From an uncultured Erythrobacter sp. (lineage in GTDB: Bacteria > Pseudomonadota > Alphaproteobacteria > Sphingomonadales > Sphingomonadaceae): a stretch of DNA of 64,000 bases. This document shows positions 1-8,498 of the stretch, piece by piece. The notes beneath the pieces were generated by a model. The model did no database searches. It was not told the DNA's origin and worked only from the letters and a program-made list of their open reading frames with translations. How positions within the stretch are numbered: position 1 is the stretch's first letter; the number at the start of each line of letters is the position of its first letter. The DNA lies in contig NZ_CANMZM010000002.1 of NCBI RefSeq assembly GCF_947502395.1, positions 971,986 to 1,035,985 on the forward strand, in the 5' to 3' direction. The position numbers were made by a program, and so were the translations under genes.

Positions 1-530
1 AGCAATTTGAAGACTTTGCTGATTTCTTCGGCAATGAGGGATTCCCGAAAGTCGCTCCTTGGCGCGAAAAGCTCGATGCCGATTCCATCGGGCGGGATGC
101 GGGCGCAGCCGTGGTGTGGCTCGATGCGCAAGCGGCCGTCGACACCAGCAAAGGTATCGGCACCCAGGGCTATTGCATGGGTGGTCCATTCACCGTTTGG
201 AGCGCAGCTGCGGTTCCCACACGGATCAAGGCTGCAGCCAGTTTCCATGGTGGAGGGCTTGTGCGCGATGATTATGCAAAGAGCCCACACAAAGTGCTCG
301 GCGCGAGCCAGGCAGGCTTTCTGATCGCAGTCGCGCAAGATGATGATGCCGCCGCGCCAACGCATAAGGACGAATTCGTGGCCGCCGCTGAAGCGGCTGG
401 TCGTCCTGCCACGGTCACGGTTTATGAAGGCGATCACGGTTGGACCGTGCCTGATAGCCCCGTCTACGCCGAAGCAGCTGCTGAGCAGGCTTATACTGAT
501 CTGCTGACGCTTTACTCAGCGAACCTCTAG
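1..530 (+). CDS. Dienelactone hydrolase family protein, 5' end outside the window
   Basis: The reading frame is already open at the left edge and stops at 528-530, so only the C-terminal part is present. The Gly-Tyr-Cys-Met-Gly-Gly segment is the nucleophile elbow of dienelactone hydrolases (alpha/beta hydrolase fold, Cys nucleophile). A later Gly-Asp-His-Gly-Trp stretch fits the catalytic His region. The family hydrolyses enol-lactones or related esters in the cytoplasm; the real substrate cannot be told. It lies outside the mobile element and is chromosomal. A terminator-like hairpin follows. Confidence 0.85.
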   Translation, partial: QFEDFADFFGNEGFPKVAPWREKLDADSIGRDAGAAVVWLDAQAAVDTSKGIGTQGYCMGGPFTVWSAAAVPTRIKAAASFHGGGLVRDDYAKSPHKVLGASQAGFLIAVAQDDDAAAPTHKDEFVAAAEAAGRPATVTVYEGDHGWTVPDSPVYAEAAAEQAYTDLLTLYSANL

Positions 531-588
531 GCGCGTTTTCCTACTTGTTCCGCGCAGTGTATCGCGGTGAGTATGCAGCCACTCGAAT

Positions 589-640
589 ACCTCTCTCGCC
601 CGCGCTTTCTACGATCGCGACTTGCGAGAGAGGTTTTTTA
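589..640 (+). terminator. Rho-independent terminator after the dienelactone hydrolase gene
   Basis: ACCTCTCTCGC (589-599) pairs perfectly with GCGAGAGAGGT (624-634), and a run of T follows. It lies between two convergent genes. Confidence 0.75.
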
Positions 641-704
641 CCCTTGGACAGTGTCTCAAGTGTCTCAAACTCTTTTTGATGCCGCGAGGCGTGGCGCAGA
701 ATTC

Positions 705-1685
705 TCAGGCGCTCTGCTTGCGTTTTTTGCTTCTTTCATTGGAAAGGCCAAAACGACCAAATCTGCGATAGCGGGTCATCCATTTGTCGAGGAAGAGCCC
801 AAGTGGACGCGCTTCGATACCGAGATCAGCAAGGGTGTTGGCATCCTCGCTGACCACGCTTCCTGCCTTGAGCAAGGTCCATTGATCGCGGCTCATCGGG
901 GTGAGGGGCATGGCGGCAAACAGTCCGCTCAACCCATCGGGCATGGCGATAAATTTGGACTCGCGCCCGGCGGCGGCGGCAATGCGCGTGTTGATATCCA
1001 TCATGGTGAGCACTTCGGGCCCGCCAAGTTCGAATATCTTACCGCCGTGTTTGGCAGGATCCTCGAGCGCCACTGCAATCGCCTCGGCAACATCGTCCAC
1101 ATAGACAAGTTGGAGCTGTGCATCGGGGCCAAAGACTGGGAGGACCGGTGCCATCTCAATCAGGCCGCCAAACATGTTGAGGAAGTTGTCGTCCTTGCCA
1201 AACACGATGGACGGGCGAAGCACGGTCGCGTTCTTAAAGCCTTCCAGAACAAGACGCTCGCCCAAGCCTTTGCCCTTGGCATAGGTGGTAGGCGAGTCCT
1301 CGTCGCCCCCAATCGCGCTGACATGGACGAAGCCTTTGACGTTGTTCGACTTGGCTTGTGCTGCGATCTGACCCGGCGCTTCGCCCATCAGTTTGCTGAG
1401 GTCACCAGCAAAAGCGCCGACAAGGTTCACGACATAATCGGCACCGCTTAAAGCCTTGGTGATATGTTCAGGATTGGTGATGTCGCATCGTGCAAATTGG
1501 AGCTGACCCAGATTGGCGAGTGGCTTCAAGGGCCAGCTTTTCTCTGGATGGCGGCTCGCAACCCGCACGCGCGCGCCCCGCGCAAGCAGAGCCTGAACGA
1601 CATAGTTCCCGATAAAGCCTCCACCGCCGAAGACAGTAACGAGGGCATTGGACAGCACTTTGGACTGGGTGGAAGGGTTGGACAT
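705..1685 (-). CDS. Complex I NDUFA9 subunit family / SDR-type NAD(P)-binding protein
   Basis: A 326-residue protein with an N-terminal Rossmann motif (VTVFGGGGFIGNYVV) and an atypical extended SDR core. It resembles the NDUFA9/Ycf39-like proteins that alphaproteobacteria encode as a possible complex I accessory factor. The Met at 1685 is chosen because it puts the Rossmann strand about 16 residues from the start. A longer frame to 1811 adds a non-conserved Arg/Ser-rich extension that reaches the tRNA promoter. A 294-residue open frame on the opposite strand (567-1451) is its shadow. It is chromosomal and convergent with the hydrolase. Confidence 0.85.
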   Translation of the reverse strand: MSNPSTQSKVLSNALVTVFGGGGFIGNYVVQALLARGARVRVASRHPEKSWPLKPLANLGQLQFARCDITNPEHITKALSGADYVVNLVGAFAGDLSKLMGEAPGQIAAQAKSNNVKGFVHVSAIGGDEDSPTTYAKGKGLGERLVLEGFKNATVLRPSIVFGKDDNFLNMFGGLIEMAPVLPVFGPDAQLQLVYVDDVAEAIAVALEDPAKHGGKIFELGGPEVLTMMDINTRIAAAAGRESKFIAMPDGLSGLFAAMPLTPMSRDQWTLLKAGSVVSEDANTLADLGIEARPLGLFLDKWMTRYRRFGRFGLSNERSKKRKQSA

Positions 1686-1794
1686 GGCTCGAATATCCCG
1701 TGGAGCTGATCGGTTTGCAAGGAGCAAACTCGCTGCTCCCATGCTCCAATGCGATGGCGAGAGCAAGAGGCGAGATTTACGCATAAGGTTTGCG

Positions 1795-1824
1795 TTGACA
1801 GCACAGCGCACCGCCCGCTATTTG
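1795..1824 (+). promoter_or_regulatory. Probable sigma-70 promoter of tRNA-Leu
   Basis: A perfect TTGACA (1795-1800) is followed after 18 bp by TATTTG (1819-1824). Transcription would start near 1831, about 39 bp before the tRNA. Confidence 0.6.
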
Positions 1825-1869
1825 CGCGCCCCTACCCGGAAGGCCCCTTGGCGGCTTTTCCGATTGTGT

Positions 1870-1956
1870 GCCCAGATGGCGGAATTGGTAGACGCACCGT
1901 CTTCAGGTGGCGGCGCTCGCAAGGGCGTGGAGGTTCGAGTCCTCTTCTGGGCACCA
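1870..1956 (+). tRNA. tRNA-Leu (anticodon CAG), integration target
   Basis: An 87-nt cloverleaf with an acceptor stem GCCCAGA/TCTGGGC, a genome-encoded CCA end, a D arm with GGAATTGGTAGACGC, the anticodon loop TTCAGGT on a five-pair stem (one G-T), a long class II variable arm and a T arm with TTCGAGT. The gene is intact because the element restores the 3' end. The duplicated segment begins at 1934 in the T loop, so the ICE integrated into the 3' end of this gene. Confidence 0.95.
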
Positions 1957-2063
1957 TTTGTTCTTCCCTTGTTCTCTCAGACAATCTATAAAAACCGCAG
2001 AAATCCAAGGGGTTTGGCCCTTGGATCGTTCCGGATCGTCCCACCTGTTCTCGGCCGTTCCAG
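1934..2063 (+). repeat. attL: 130-bp direct repeat spanning the tRNA-Leu 3' end
   Basis: It is identical to 63647-63776 except for C/T differences at 1966 and 1982. It contains the last 23 bases of tRNA-Leu and 107 bp downstream. Inside is a perfect hairpin, ATCCAAGGG (2003-2011) with CCCTTGGAT (2018-2026), probably the tRNA terminator or part of the recombination core. Confidence 0.93.
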
Positions 2064-2071
2064 ACATTTTT

Positions 2072-2119
2072 GCGGGCCTTTTGTGGGCCTTTTGCAAAAG
2101 GCCCAAATGAAAAGGCCCA
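2072..2119 (+). repeat. Left subterminal arm repeats in front of the integrase
   Basis: GGGCCTTTTG occurs at 2074 and 2085, 11 bp apart, and its inverse AAAAGGCCCA at 2096 and 2110. The inner pair forms a perfect 20-bp palindrome, GGGCCTTTTGCAAAAGGCCC, at 2085-2104. A related block lies near the right end at 63574-63597. The position, between attL and the integrase start, suits integrase arm-type sites or an autoregulatory operator. Confidence 0.65.
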
Positions 2120-2122
2120 CAC

Positions 2123-3340
2123 ATGCCTCTGACGGATACCAGACTCCGAGCCCTCAAACCGAAGGCAAAGCCGTACAAGGTCGCTGACGAGCGTGGCCTA
2201 TATATCGAGGTCACACCCGCTGGTGGCAAACATTGGCGGTTTCGATATCGAATTGGAAAAGCGCAAAAGAAGGTGTCGCTCGGCAGCTACCCTGTGGTTA
2301 GCCTCAAGGATGCGCGAGAAGCAGCAATGGAAGCGAGGCAGACCATAGCTTCTGGCGGCGACCCAGCGGTGGAGAAGCGCAAACAGAAGATTAGGGATGA
2401 GTTCCTTTCGGCGAGTACTTTCGAGGCGGTCGCCCGCGAGTACATAGAGCAGATCATGGTTCAGAATGGCCGCGCTGAAGCGACTATCGTCAAGGCGAAC
2501 TACTTTCTTGATAAGCTGGCACCAGCGATCGGAAATCGGCCGATCCACGAGATCGAACCTTTCGAAGTGCTCGCGCCTTTGAAGCGTCTTGAAGCTACTG
2601 GGAAGCACGAGACGGCAAAAAAATGTCGATCATTTGCAGGACGGGTATTTCGGTACGGGGTGGCGACAACTCGGTGCAAATCTGATCCAACTTCGCTGTT
2701 GAAGGGAGCGCTCATCACGCCAAAGCCGACGCACTACGCCGCCATTCTTGATCCAGAGAAGCTAGGCGGGCTGTTGAGAGCTATCGACGACTTTGAAGGT
2801 TACACTCTCACAAAGTTTGCGTTGAAGATTGCCCCGCATGTTTTTGTGCGTCCTGGTGAACTGAGGCATGCTGATTGGGCGGAGTTTGACCTTGATGAAG
2901 GCGTCTGGCGGATCCCAGCAGGCAAGATGAAAGCACGGCGCGCGCACGCGGTTCCGCTCTCAAAGCAGGTCATCAGCCTTTTCGAAGAGCTCGGCACCAT
3001 GATGGGTAAATCAGGTTATGTGTTTCCATCAGCCCGGTCCGGTCTACGTCCCATGAGTGAAAACGCTTTGAACGCAGCCTTTAGAAGGATGGGGTTTAGC
3101 AAGGAGGAGGTCACCGCGCATGGGTTGAGGGCGACCGCATCTACCCTGCTCAATGAAAGCGGAAAATGGAGCTCAGACGCGATTGAGCGCGCGCTCGCGC
3201 ATGGAGACAGTAATGCGATCCGTGGTGTTTATCATCGAGGTAAGCACTGGTCTGAGCGCGTAAAGATGTCGCAGTGGTGGAGTGACTATCTTGATAGCCT
3301 CAAGTTGGGCGGTGACTTGGTATTGCTGAAAGCGAGCTAA
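2123..3340 (+). CDS. int: Tyrosine-type site-specific integrase, P4 family
   Basis: A 405-residue integrase that should catalyse excision and integration at the tRNA-Leu site. It has the N-terminal DUF4102-like domain (about residues 1-90), a SAM-like core-binding domain (about 95-190) and a C-terminal catalytic domain. Catalytic residues visible are Arg243 (in RPGELRHADW), His333 and Arg336 (HGLR), His360 and the nucleophile Tyr370 (RGVYHRG). The length is normal for the family. It is the first ICE gene, 60 bp inside attL, and converges with the lytic transglycosylase gene with only 25 bp between them. Confidence 0.95.
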   Translation: MPLTDTRLRALKPKAKPYKVADERGLYIEVTPAGGKHWRFRYRIGKAQKKVSLGSYPVVSLKDAREAAMEARQTIASGGDPAVEKRKQKIRDEFLSASTFEAVAREYIEQIMVQNGRAEATIVKANYFLDKLAPAIGNRPIHEIEPFEVLAPLKRLEATGKHETAKKCRSFAGRVFRYGVATTRCKSDPTSLLKGALITPKPTHYAAILDPEKLGGLLRAIDDFEGYTLTKFALKIAPHVFVRPGELRHADWAEFDLDEGVWRIPAGKMKARRAHAVPLSKQVISLFEELGTMMGKSGYVFPSARSGLRPMSENALNAAFRRMGFSKEEVTAHGLRATASTLLNESGKWSSDAIERALAHGDSNAIRGVYHRGKHWSERVKMSQWWSDYLDSLKLGGDLVLLKAS

Positions 3341-3365
3341 CTCTTGAGCTTCTTCAAGATCGCGC

Positions 3366-3953
3366 TCATTGTTTGGCGTATGCCATCCATCGCCGGATAA
3401 CGTTTCTCACATATCCTGGGGTTTCTCGATTTTTCGGAATGCCTCCTGCTCGCGATACGGCACCTGGGCCAGCATTGTAGGCTGCCAATGCGAGATGGAT
3501 CGCACCGAACTGATCGAGCATCTGCCGCAAATATCTTGCGCCGCCATCGATGTTTTGAGCGGGGTCATGCCGATTGGTAACCCCGAGCTCCCGTGCTGTT
3601 GCTGGCATGAGCTGGGCTAATCCAGCCGCCCCTGCTGGGCTGATTGCCATCGGATTGAACCGTGATTCTTGCCAGACTAACGCTTGGAGGAGCCTTGGCG
3701 GCAAGCGGTGACGAGCTTCTGCTTGACGGATCAGAGGCTCGTAGAGCGCCTCTTTGAAGCTTCGTTCAATCTGCGATTTCTGACTTCTAGGATCGTATTG
3801 AACGTCCGCTCGTCGGTCTGACGCGCTTTCAACCGACCCCATAACGTGATCGAAAATCTGGAATTCTTGCGCGATGGCGCAGCTTGGGACTGCCAGTCCT
3901 AGCGTACCTATCCCGATCGCTATTTTCGAGCTTTTCACTGCGCAATCTCTCAA
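3366..3953 (-). CDS. Lytic transglycosylase, VirB1-like, SLT domain
   Basis: A 195-residue protein with an N-terminal signal peptide (about residues 1-29) and an SLT/GH23 domain from about residue 75. The catalytic Glu96 is in the WQESRFNP motif, with the usual [16 protein letters not shown] and AYNAGPGAV segments after it. It should open peptidoglycan in the periplasm to let the conjugation apparatus assemble. It lies far from the T4SS operon but shares with it a GTTC-N7-GTTC box and the 12-mer TTTCCTACACCC upstream of the start, which supports co-regulation with transfer. Confidence 0.92.
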   Translation of the reverse strand: MRDCAVKSSKIAIGIGTLGLAVPSCAIAQEFQIFDHVMGSVESASDRRADVQYDPRSQKSQIERSFKEALYEPLIRQAEARHRLPPRLLQALVWQESRFNPMAISPAGAAGLAQLMPATARELGVTNRHDPAQNIDGGARYLRQMLDQFGAIHLALAAYNAGPGAVSRAGGIPKNRETPGYVRNVIRRWMAYAKQ

Positions 3954-3973
3954 TCTTGATAATTCTGGCGTGA

Positions 3974-3988
3974 GAACATATTATGAAC
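3974..3988 (-). promoter_or_regulatory. GTTC-N7-GTTC box (alphaproteobacterial LexA/SOS box type)
   Basis: The minus strand reads GTTCATAATATGTTC, 21-35 bp upstream of the lytic transglycosylase start. It contains a -10-like CATAAT, so a bound repressor would block RNA polymerase. GTTC-N7-GTTC is the known LexA site of Alphaproteobacteria. Confidence 0.7.
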
Positions 3989-3992
3989 GTAT

Positions 3993-4004
3993 GGGTGTAG
4001 GAAA
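3993..4004 (-). promoter_or_regulatory. TTTCCTACACCC element, copy 1
   Basis: The minus strand carries the exact 12-mer, 4 bp upstream of the GTTC-N7-GTTC box and in the direction of the lytic transglycosylase gene. Three more exact copies lie at 12172, 44712 and 44940, all before transfer or regulator operons. Confidence 0.65.
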
Positions 4005-4077
4005 CCATATGATTGGTTGCACCAACAAGAGGAGAGGGAAGCGACAGAAGGGGCAATTGAGCAACTAAGGAGCTCGC

Positions 4078-4992
4078 ATGTCCTTTTCGAATTCCCATCA
4101 GTCTCGCGCGTCGTTTGAGGAAACCGCTCGCAAGCTCTGCGAGAGCCGCGACGGGAAGTGGTCTGGCACCAAGGGCATGGCCCGTTGTCCAGCGCACGAT
4201 GACCGCACGCCTTCGCTCGGTGTCACGCTTGGCCGAAAGGCGATCCTCCTACATTGTTTCGCAGGGTGTGATCAGGCGAGCGTGCTCGCTGCCCTCGCCC
4301 GTGAAGGGATCGAGACCTCAGCTCTATTCTCAGGTTCTTCTGACGAATTTCCGTTCCAGCCGAGCTATTCCAGCAAGCCATCAGCTGCAGCACTCCGCAT
4401 CTGGCGCGATGCCCGACCGCTGCAGCGAAGTCCTGCCAAGGCATATCTCGAAGAGCGCGGCATCCTCGCAACCTCCCATGCGCTGAGGTTTCATCCGCGC
4501 ACACCGCTTGGACCGAAAGGTCGCGCGCGCTTTTTGCCGGCGATGATCGCTTCGGTCAGCCTCGACGAGGGGCCGATTGCCGTTCACCGGACTTTCCTGT
4601 CGCATTCCGGCAATACGCAGGCATCGTTTGCCAAGCCGAAACGTGCTCTGGGGTCTCTCGGCAAGGCGGCAGTCCGTCTGTTCGCACCCGCCGAGGGAAG
4701 GCTTGGTCTCGCCGAAGGCATTGAAAGCGCGATGTCGGCCTATGCGCTTACCGGGATCCCAACATGGGCAACGCTGGGCAATGAACGCTTCGGCCTGGTT
4801 GCCATCCCCGAGAGCGTGAGCGAGCTACATCTCTTCGTCGATCACGACGCAGGTGGAGAACTCGCGGCAACTCGCGGACTGGAAGCCAACGTTTCACCCA
4901 ATCGCAAAATCCTGATCCGCAAGGTCAGATCGCGAGGCGAAGACTGGAACGATGAACTGCAGACGTGGCTGCTCCGAAAGAGCAAAACTTAG
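4078..4992 (+). CDS. Zinc-finger/Toprim domain protein (DUF7146-type, primase-like)
   Basis: A 304-residue protein. Near residue 35 it has a CHC2-like pattern, CPAHDDRTPSLGV followed by LLHCFAGC, like the N-terminal zinc ribbon of DnaG-type primases. The C-terminal half has a Toprim-like core: GRLGLAEGIESAMSA with the conserved Glu, then LFVDHDAGGELAA with the Asp-x-Asp-like pair. Such proteins are common in conjugative elements of sphingomonads and rhizobia, where they may prime the transferred strand. An AAGGAG ribosome site precedes the start. It is the first gene of the putative leading region and divergent from the transglycosylase. Confidence 0.85.
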   Translation: MSFSNSHQSRASFEETARKLCESRDGKWSGTKGMARCPAHDDRTPSLGVTLGRKAILLHCFAGCDQASVLAALAREGIETSALFSGSSDEFPFQPSYSSKPSAAALRIWRDARPLQRSPAKAYLEERGILATSHALRFHPRTPLGPKGRARFLPAMIASVSLDEGPIAVHRTFLSHSGNTQASFAKPKRALGSLGKAAVRLFAPAEGRLGLAEGIESAMSAYALTGIPTWATLGNERFGLVAIPESVSELHLFVDHDAGGELAATRGLEANVSPNRKILIRKVRSRGEDWNDELQTWLLRKSKT

Positions 4993-5061
4993 AGGAGAGA
5001 GAGCTCCTGGGTCTTTGGCCGCACGGTTGTCGTGAGGCGCAACAAAGACAGGAGACTACTC

Positions 5062-7032
5062 ATGATCCAATCCATTCCTCTCAAGAAACTAATCTCAAGC
5101 CCTCGCAACGTACGCAAAACAAACGACGTTCTTGCCGATTTGCAATTGCGGGCTGATATCGCGGCACGCGGGCTTCTCCAAAATCTGGTAGTTCGCAAAG
5201 CCACCCGAGGGAAATTTGAAGTCGAAGCTGGCGGGCGCCGCCTCGCTGCATTGCAAGCGTTGGTCGAGGAAGGCACGCTTCCCAAGAACCATGAAGTCAC
5301 TTGCCTTGTCATCGAAGGTGAGGAAAGCGAAGTGCGCGAAGCGAGCCTTGCCGAGAACTTCCAGCGCCTCGCAATGAACCCGGCCGACGAGGCGCAGGCT
5401 TTCGCTGCGATTGTCGAGGCGGGAGCTAGCACCGAAGACGTGGCTCGCCGGTTCGGTCTCACAGTCCGCTTTGTCGAGGGCCGTCTGCGCTTGGCGGGCC
5501 TCGCACCTTGTGTCTTCGAAGCGCTCGCCGAAGGCGCGATCACGCTCGATATGGCCAAGGCCTATGGAGCGATCTCAGACATTGACCGCCAAGCACACGT
5601 CTATGCCGAACTGCAGGACGCCTGGTACCAGGTCACGCCTGACACGATCCGTCGCATGGTGCTCGATGCCACTGTTCGTGGCTCCGATCCGCGCGCGGTT
5701 CTGGTCGGGCGCGAGGCCTACCTCGCAGCAGGTGGTCGGATCGAACGCGAACTCTTCGACGACGAAGCCAGCGAAAGCTGGATCGATGTCGCGCTGCTCG
5801 AAGACCTTGCCCAGAAAGCGATGGATGACGCTGCGAAGAGCGTCGCTGAAGAACACGGACTTGCCTGGGTGCGACCCACGCTTGGCAACTATGTAAGCCA
5901 CGATCTCGTCGAGGGCCTCAATCGGCTTCCATGCGAACCGGCTCCGCTCAGTGAGCAGGAAGCCCGCGAGCTCAGCGACCTTGAAGCCGACTACGACCGG
6001 ACAGCGGCCATCCTCGAGGATGAGGACAGCGACGAAAGCGAGATCGCCAAGGCGGAAGAAGAGCTGGTCTCGATCGACCGCGCGATGCGCGATCTGCACG
6101 ATCGTCCGCCAGTGCTTGCCGACGAGCTAAAGTCAGAGGCTGGAGCGTTCCTTGTGCTCTCACGGAATGGCGAACCTGCAATGGTGCCGCAGTTTTACAC
6201 TGATGCTGAAGTCATCGACACTGATGACGGAGCTGTCGAACCGGTGGATGCAGGTGCTGTTACCAAGCGCAAGAGCGGGGCGCTTTCGCAGCGTCTGCTC
6301 GACGAGCTCGCGATGCAGCGTCGCGATATCCTGGCGATCCACCTGGCCAACGATCCTGCGCTCGCGCTTGATTTCATGGTCTTCACGCTCGCAGATGCTG
6401 ATGGGCATGACTGGCGCGCGAAAAAGGCGTCGACGCTCGTCGGCTCGGTCGCATCGGGGCCGGTGGCCGGATTCGAGGCGAAGGATGCCCCCGCAAGTGC
6501 TGCGCTCGCCGAGTTCGCCGCTTCGCTCGACGAGAGCTGGCGCGCCGGCGAGACTGACGTCGAACGGTTCGAACGCTTCCGCGCATTGAGCGATGAAGCA
6601 CGTTCGGCCTGGCTCGGCCATGTCGTATCCCGCACACTGGTCGCGAGCCTTGCCTGCGAAGGCGATCGCTCGGCGCCGCTGCACGAGATACTCGGGTCGC
6701 TGCTCGAGATCGAAACCGCGCATTGGTGGCGGCCGACGGCGGCGAACTTCTTCGATCGTGTGGCCAAGGCGCGCACGCTTGAAGCGCTCGACGCTGCAGG
6801 CGGTCCCGAACTCGTCAGCCGCTATGCAGGTTCGAAGAAGGCAGAACTAGCGAGCGCAGCCGAGCGTATCTTCTCCGGCAATTTCATTGGCGAAGCGGAT
6901 GTGAAGACGCGCGCGGGAGCGTGGGTGCCCGAGATCATGTGCTTCGGTTCTCCTGAGGAACCGGTCGAGGATGAAACTGCGGCCCCGGTTGAGGACGAGA
7001 CCGCGAACGAAATTGCCGAGCAGGCTGCCTGA
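5062..7032 (+). CDS. ParB/RepB/Spo0J-like nuclease/partition domain protein
   Basis: A 656-residue protein. The N-terminal ParB/sulfiredoxin-like domain covers about residues 1-100, with GGRRLAAL and the ENFQRLAMNPADEAQAF box, then a helix-turn-helix near 125-150 (STEDVARRFGLTVRFVEGRLRL). The C-terminal 400 residues are acidic and poorly recognisable. The start at 5062 follows an AGGAG site; an upstream Met at 5032 is less likely. No ParA partner is nearby, so a DNA-binding, nuclease or CTP-switch role in establishment is as likely as partition. Large ParB-like proteins of this sort are typical of conjugative leading regions. Confidence 0.88.
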   Translation: MIQSIPLKKLISSPRNVRKTNDVLADLQLRADIAARGLLQNLVVRKATRGKFEVEAGGRRLAALQALVEEGTLPKNHEVTCLVIEGEESEVREASLAENFQRLAMNPADEAQAFAAIVEAGASTEDVARRFGLTVRFVEGRLRLAGLAPCVFEALAEGAITLDMAKAYGAISDIDRQAHVYAELQDAWYQVTPDTIRRMVLDATVRGSDPRAVLVGREAYLAAGGRIERELFDDEASESWIDVALLEDLAQKAMDDAAKSVAEEHGLAWVRPTLGNYVSHDLVEGLNRLPCEPAPLSEQEARELSDLEADYDRTAAILEDEDSDESEIAKAEEELVSIDRAMRDLHDRPPVLADELKSEAGAFLVLSRNGEPAMVPQFYTDAEVIDTDDGAVEPVDAGAVTKRKSGALSQRLLDELAMQRRDILAIHLANDPALALDFMVFTLADADGHDWRAKKASTLVGSVASGPVAGFEAKDAPASAALAEFAASLDESWRAGETDVERFERFRALSDEARSAWLGHVVSRTLVASLACEGDRSAPLHEILGSLLEIETAHWWRPTAANFFDRVAKARTLEALDAAGGPELVSRYAGSKKAELASAAERIFSGNFIGEADVKTRAGAWVPEIMCFGSPEEPVEDETAAPVEDETANEIAEQAA

Positions 7033-7062
7033 CCCCTCCTGACAGGTCCAGGTGACTCGGCG

Positions 7063-7092
7063 GGCGGTCCGTCCCTCTCGGGATGGGCCGCC
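7063..7092 (+). terminator. Hairpin after the ParB-like gene
   Basis: GGCGGTCCGTCCC (7063-7075) pairs with GGGATGGGCCGCC (7080-7092) over 13 pairs, two of them G-U, with a TCTC loop. Only two T follow, so it may be a terminator or an attenuating leader of the next gene. Confidence 0.55.
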
Positions 7093-7202
7093 TTATTCGC
7101 GTTTCCGTCCGAAGGTCGCCTACGATGGTGAGTCTTAGAGGGGAGGACGCTTTGTTCATCCTGAACCCGGACACGTCCGTTCCGGCGATCAGGAGACCAT
7201 CG

Positions 7203-8132
7203 ATGACAAAGTCCCGCCGCACTGCTTCAGTTTCTCCAGCTGCGCGTATCACCGCCGCCATTATCGAAAAGCTAGAGCAAGGCACCAAGCCTTGGGTCAA
7301 GCCGTGGCGTGGCTTGCCGCTTTCTCGCCCGCTGCGATCATGCGGGACGCCGTATCGCGGCATGAATACCTTCTGGCTCTGGATGGTTGCTGATGCCTGC
7401 GGCTACGCCTCACCATACTGGATGACATATCGCCAGTGCCAGAAACTCGGCGGCCAAGTCCGCAAAGGAGAAAAATCGACCATCGCGATTTTCTACAAAA
7501 ACTACACCAAGGAAGTCGAAAACGCTGAAGGTGGGCAGGATACGGAGAGCCGGCGCGTGCTGAAGACCTATTCAGTCTTCAATGCCGACCAGTGCGATGG
7601 CCTCCCCGAATTCTACCATCCCAAGCCACTGGTTGCCGCGCTTGAGCCCGAAGGCCGCGAGGAGCGGCTAGATGCCTTCTTCGCTGAGATCGACGCAGAG
7701 CTACGCCATCATGGCGCGCAAGCCTACTACGAGCCACTGCGTGATCGCGTCACCATGCCGCCGGCCGAACTCTTCGAAGCCTATGACCATTACTACGCAA
7801 CACTTGCGCATGAGCTATCGCACTGGACTGGACATTCTTCGCGACTCGATCGAGGCCTCAAGAACCGCTTCGGCAGTGATGCCTATGCCGTCGAAGAACT
7901 TATCGCCGAGCTGTCCTCCGCCATTCTTGGTGCCGAACTGGGATTGCCCGTCTCGCATCTCGATCATCATGCTAGCTATATCGCGTCCTGGCTCAAGATC
8001 CTTAAACAGGACGAGCGCGCGATCCTGACCGCGGCCGCAAAGGCCGAGGAGGCAGCCACCTTGCTGCTCGAAATGGGCGGTCACCAATCGAGTGCCAATG
8101 AGGCTGATGCCGAACTTTCTGACGCAGCCTGA
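7203..8132 (+). CDS. ardC: ArdC-like antirestriction protein, zincin metallopeptidase domain
   Basis: A 309-residue protein. The N-terminal ArdC-like single-strand DNA-binding domain (about 1-125) has the typical start with EQGTKPWVKPW and PYRGMN. The C-terminal zincin-like domain has HELSHWTGH with His203, Glu204 and His207 as the zinc site, and a downstream EELIAELSSA that supplies the third ligand. ArdC proteins protect incoming conjugative DNA from host restriction. The start at 7203 has an AGGAG site and replaces a longer frame from 7083 that would run through the upstream hairpin. It fits the leading region. Confidence 0.9.
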   Translation: MTKSRRTASVSPAARITAAIIEKLEQGTKPWVKPWRGLPLSRPLRSCGTPYRGMNTFWLWMVADACGYASPYWMTYRQCQKLGGQVRKGEKSTIAIFYKNYTKEVENAEGGQDTESRRVLKTYSVFNADQCDGLPEFYHPKPLVAALEPEGREERLDAFFAEIDAELRHHGAQAYYEPLRDRVTMPPAELFEAYDHYYATLAHELSHWTGHSSRLDRGLKNRFGSDAYAVEELIAELSSAILGAELGLPVSHLDHHASYIASWLKILKQDERAILTAAAKAEEAATLLLEMGGHQSSANEADAELSDAA

Positions 8133-8498
8133 ATAAGAGACTTAACTTGAGCAACTCTGTCAGCCAGCCCGCACGTACTGGCACTTGCCTTCACACCGAG
8201 TCAATTCGGTCTGGCCGAGCGCTCCCGGACCGATCCTGGATCACTCCCAGACAACTCCTGCGCCACTCCGACACGATCCCGCACAGCCTGTTCGCTGGTC
8301 CTCGTGCCCTGGACCGGTCAGGTCCCACAGCAACCCGCGCAAGGCTGCGGCCCGTGTGGCCCACGCCAGCCTTGCCTTGCGGGGTTTCCCGCTGACGCGG
8401 TGCGGTGGTCTCTTATCCCGGTCCTTTTCGGACACGGCGAACGGGCCCGCGCGGAACTTCCTCCGTCGGCATTCGCCGGTCTCAGGAGGACTAAAGAT
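8133..8498 (+). other. 366-bp non-coding, structured leader
   Basis: No convincing gene is seen. The stretch is GC-rich with several short inverted repeats and ends in a strong CAGGAGGA ribosome site for the next gene. Frames that cross it have shadow-like composition. See the finding on leading-region leaders. Confidence 0.5.

Noticed and set aside
567..1451. 294-codon open frame on the plus strand
   Set aside because: It is antisense to the well-supported NDUFA9-like gene and its translation shows no family pattern.
5062..7032. Plasmid origin or partition locus
   Set aside because: A ParB-like gene is present but no ParA, Rep protein or replication iterons were found, so an integrated plasmid is less likely than an ICE.
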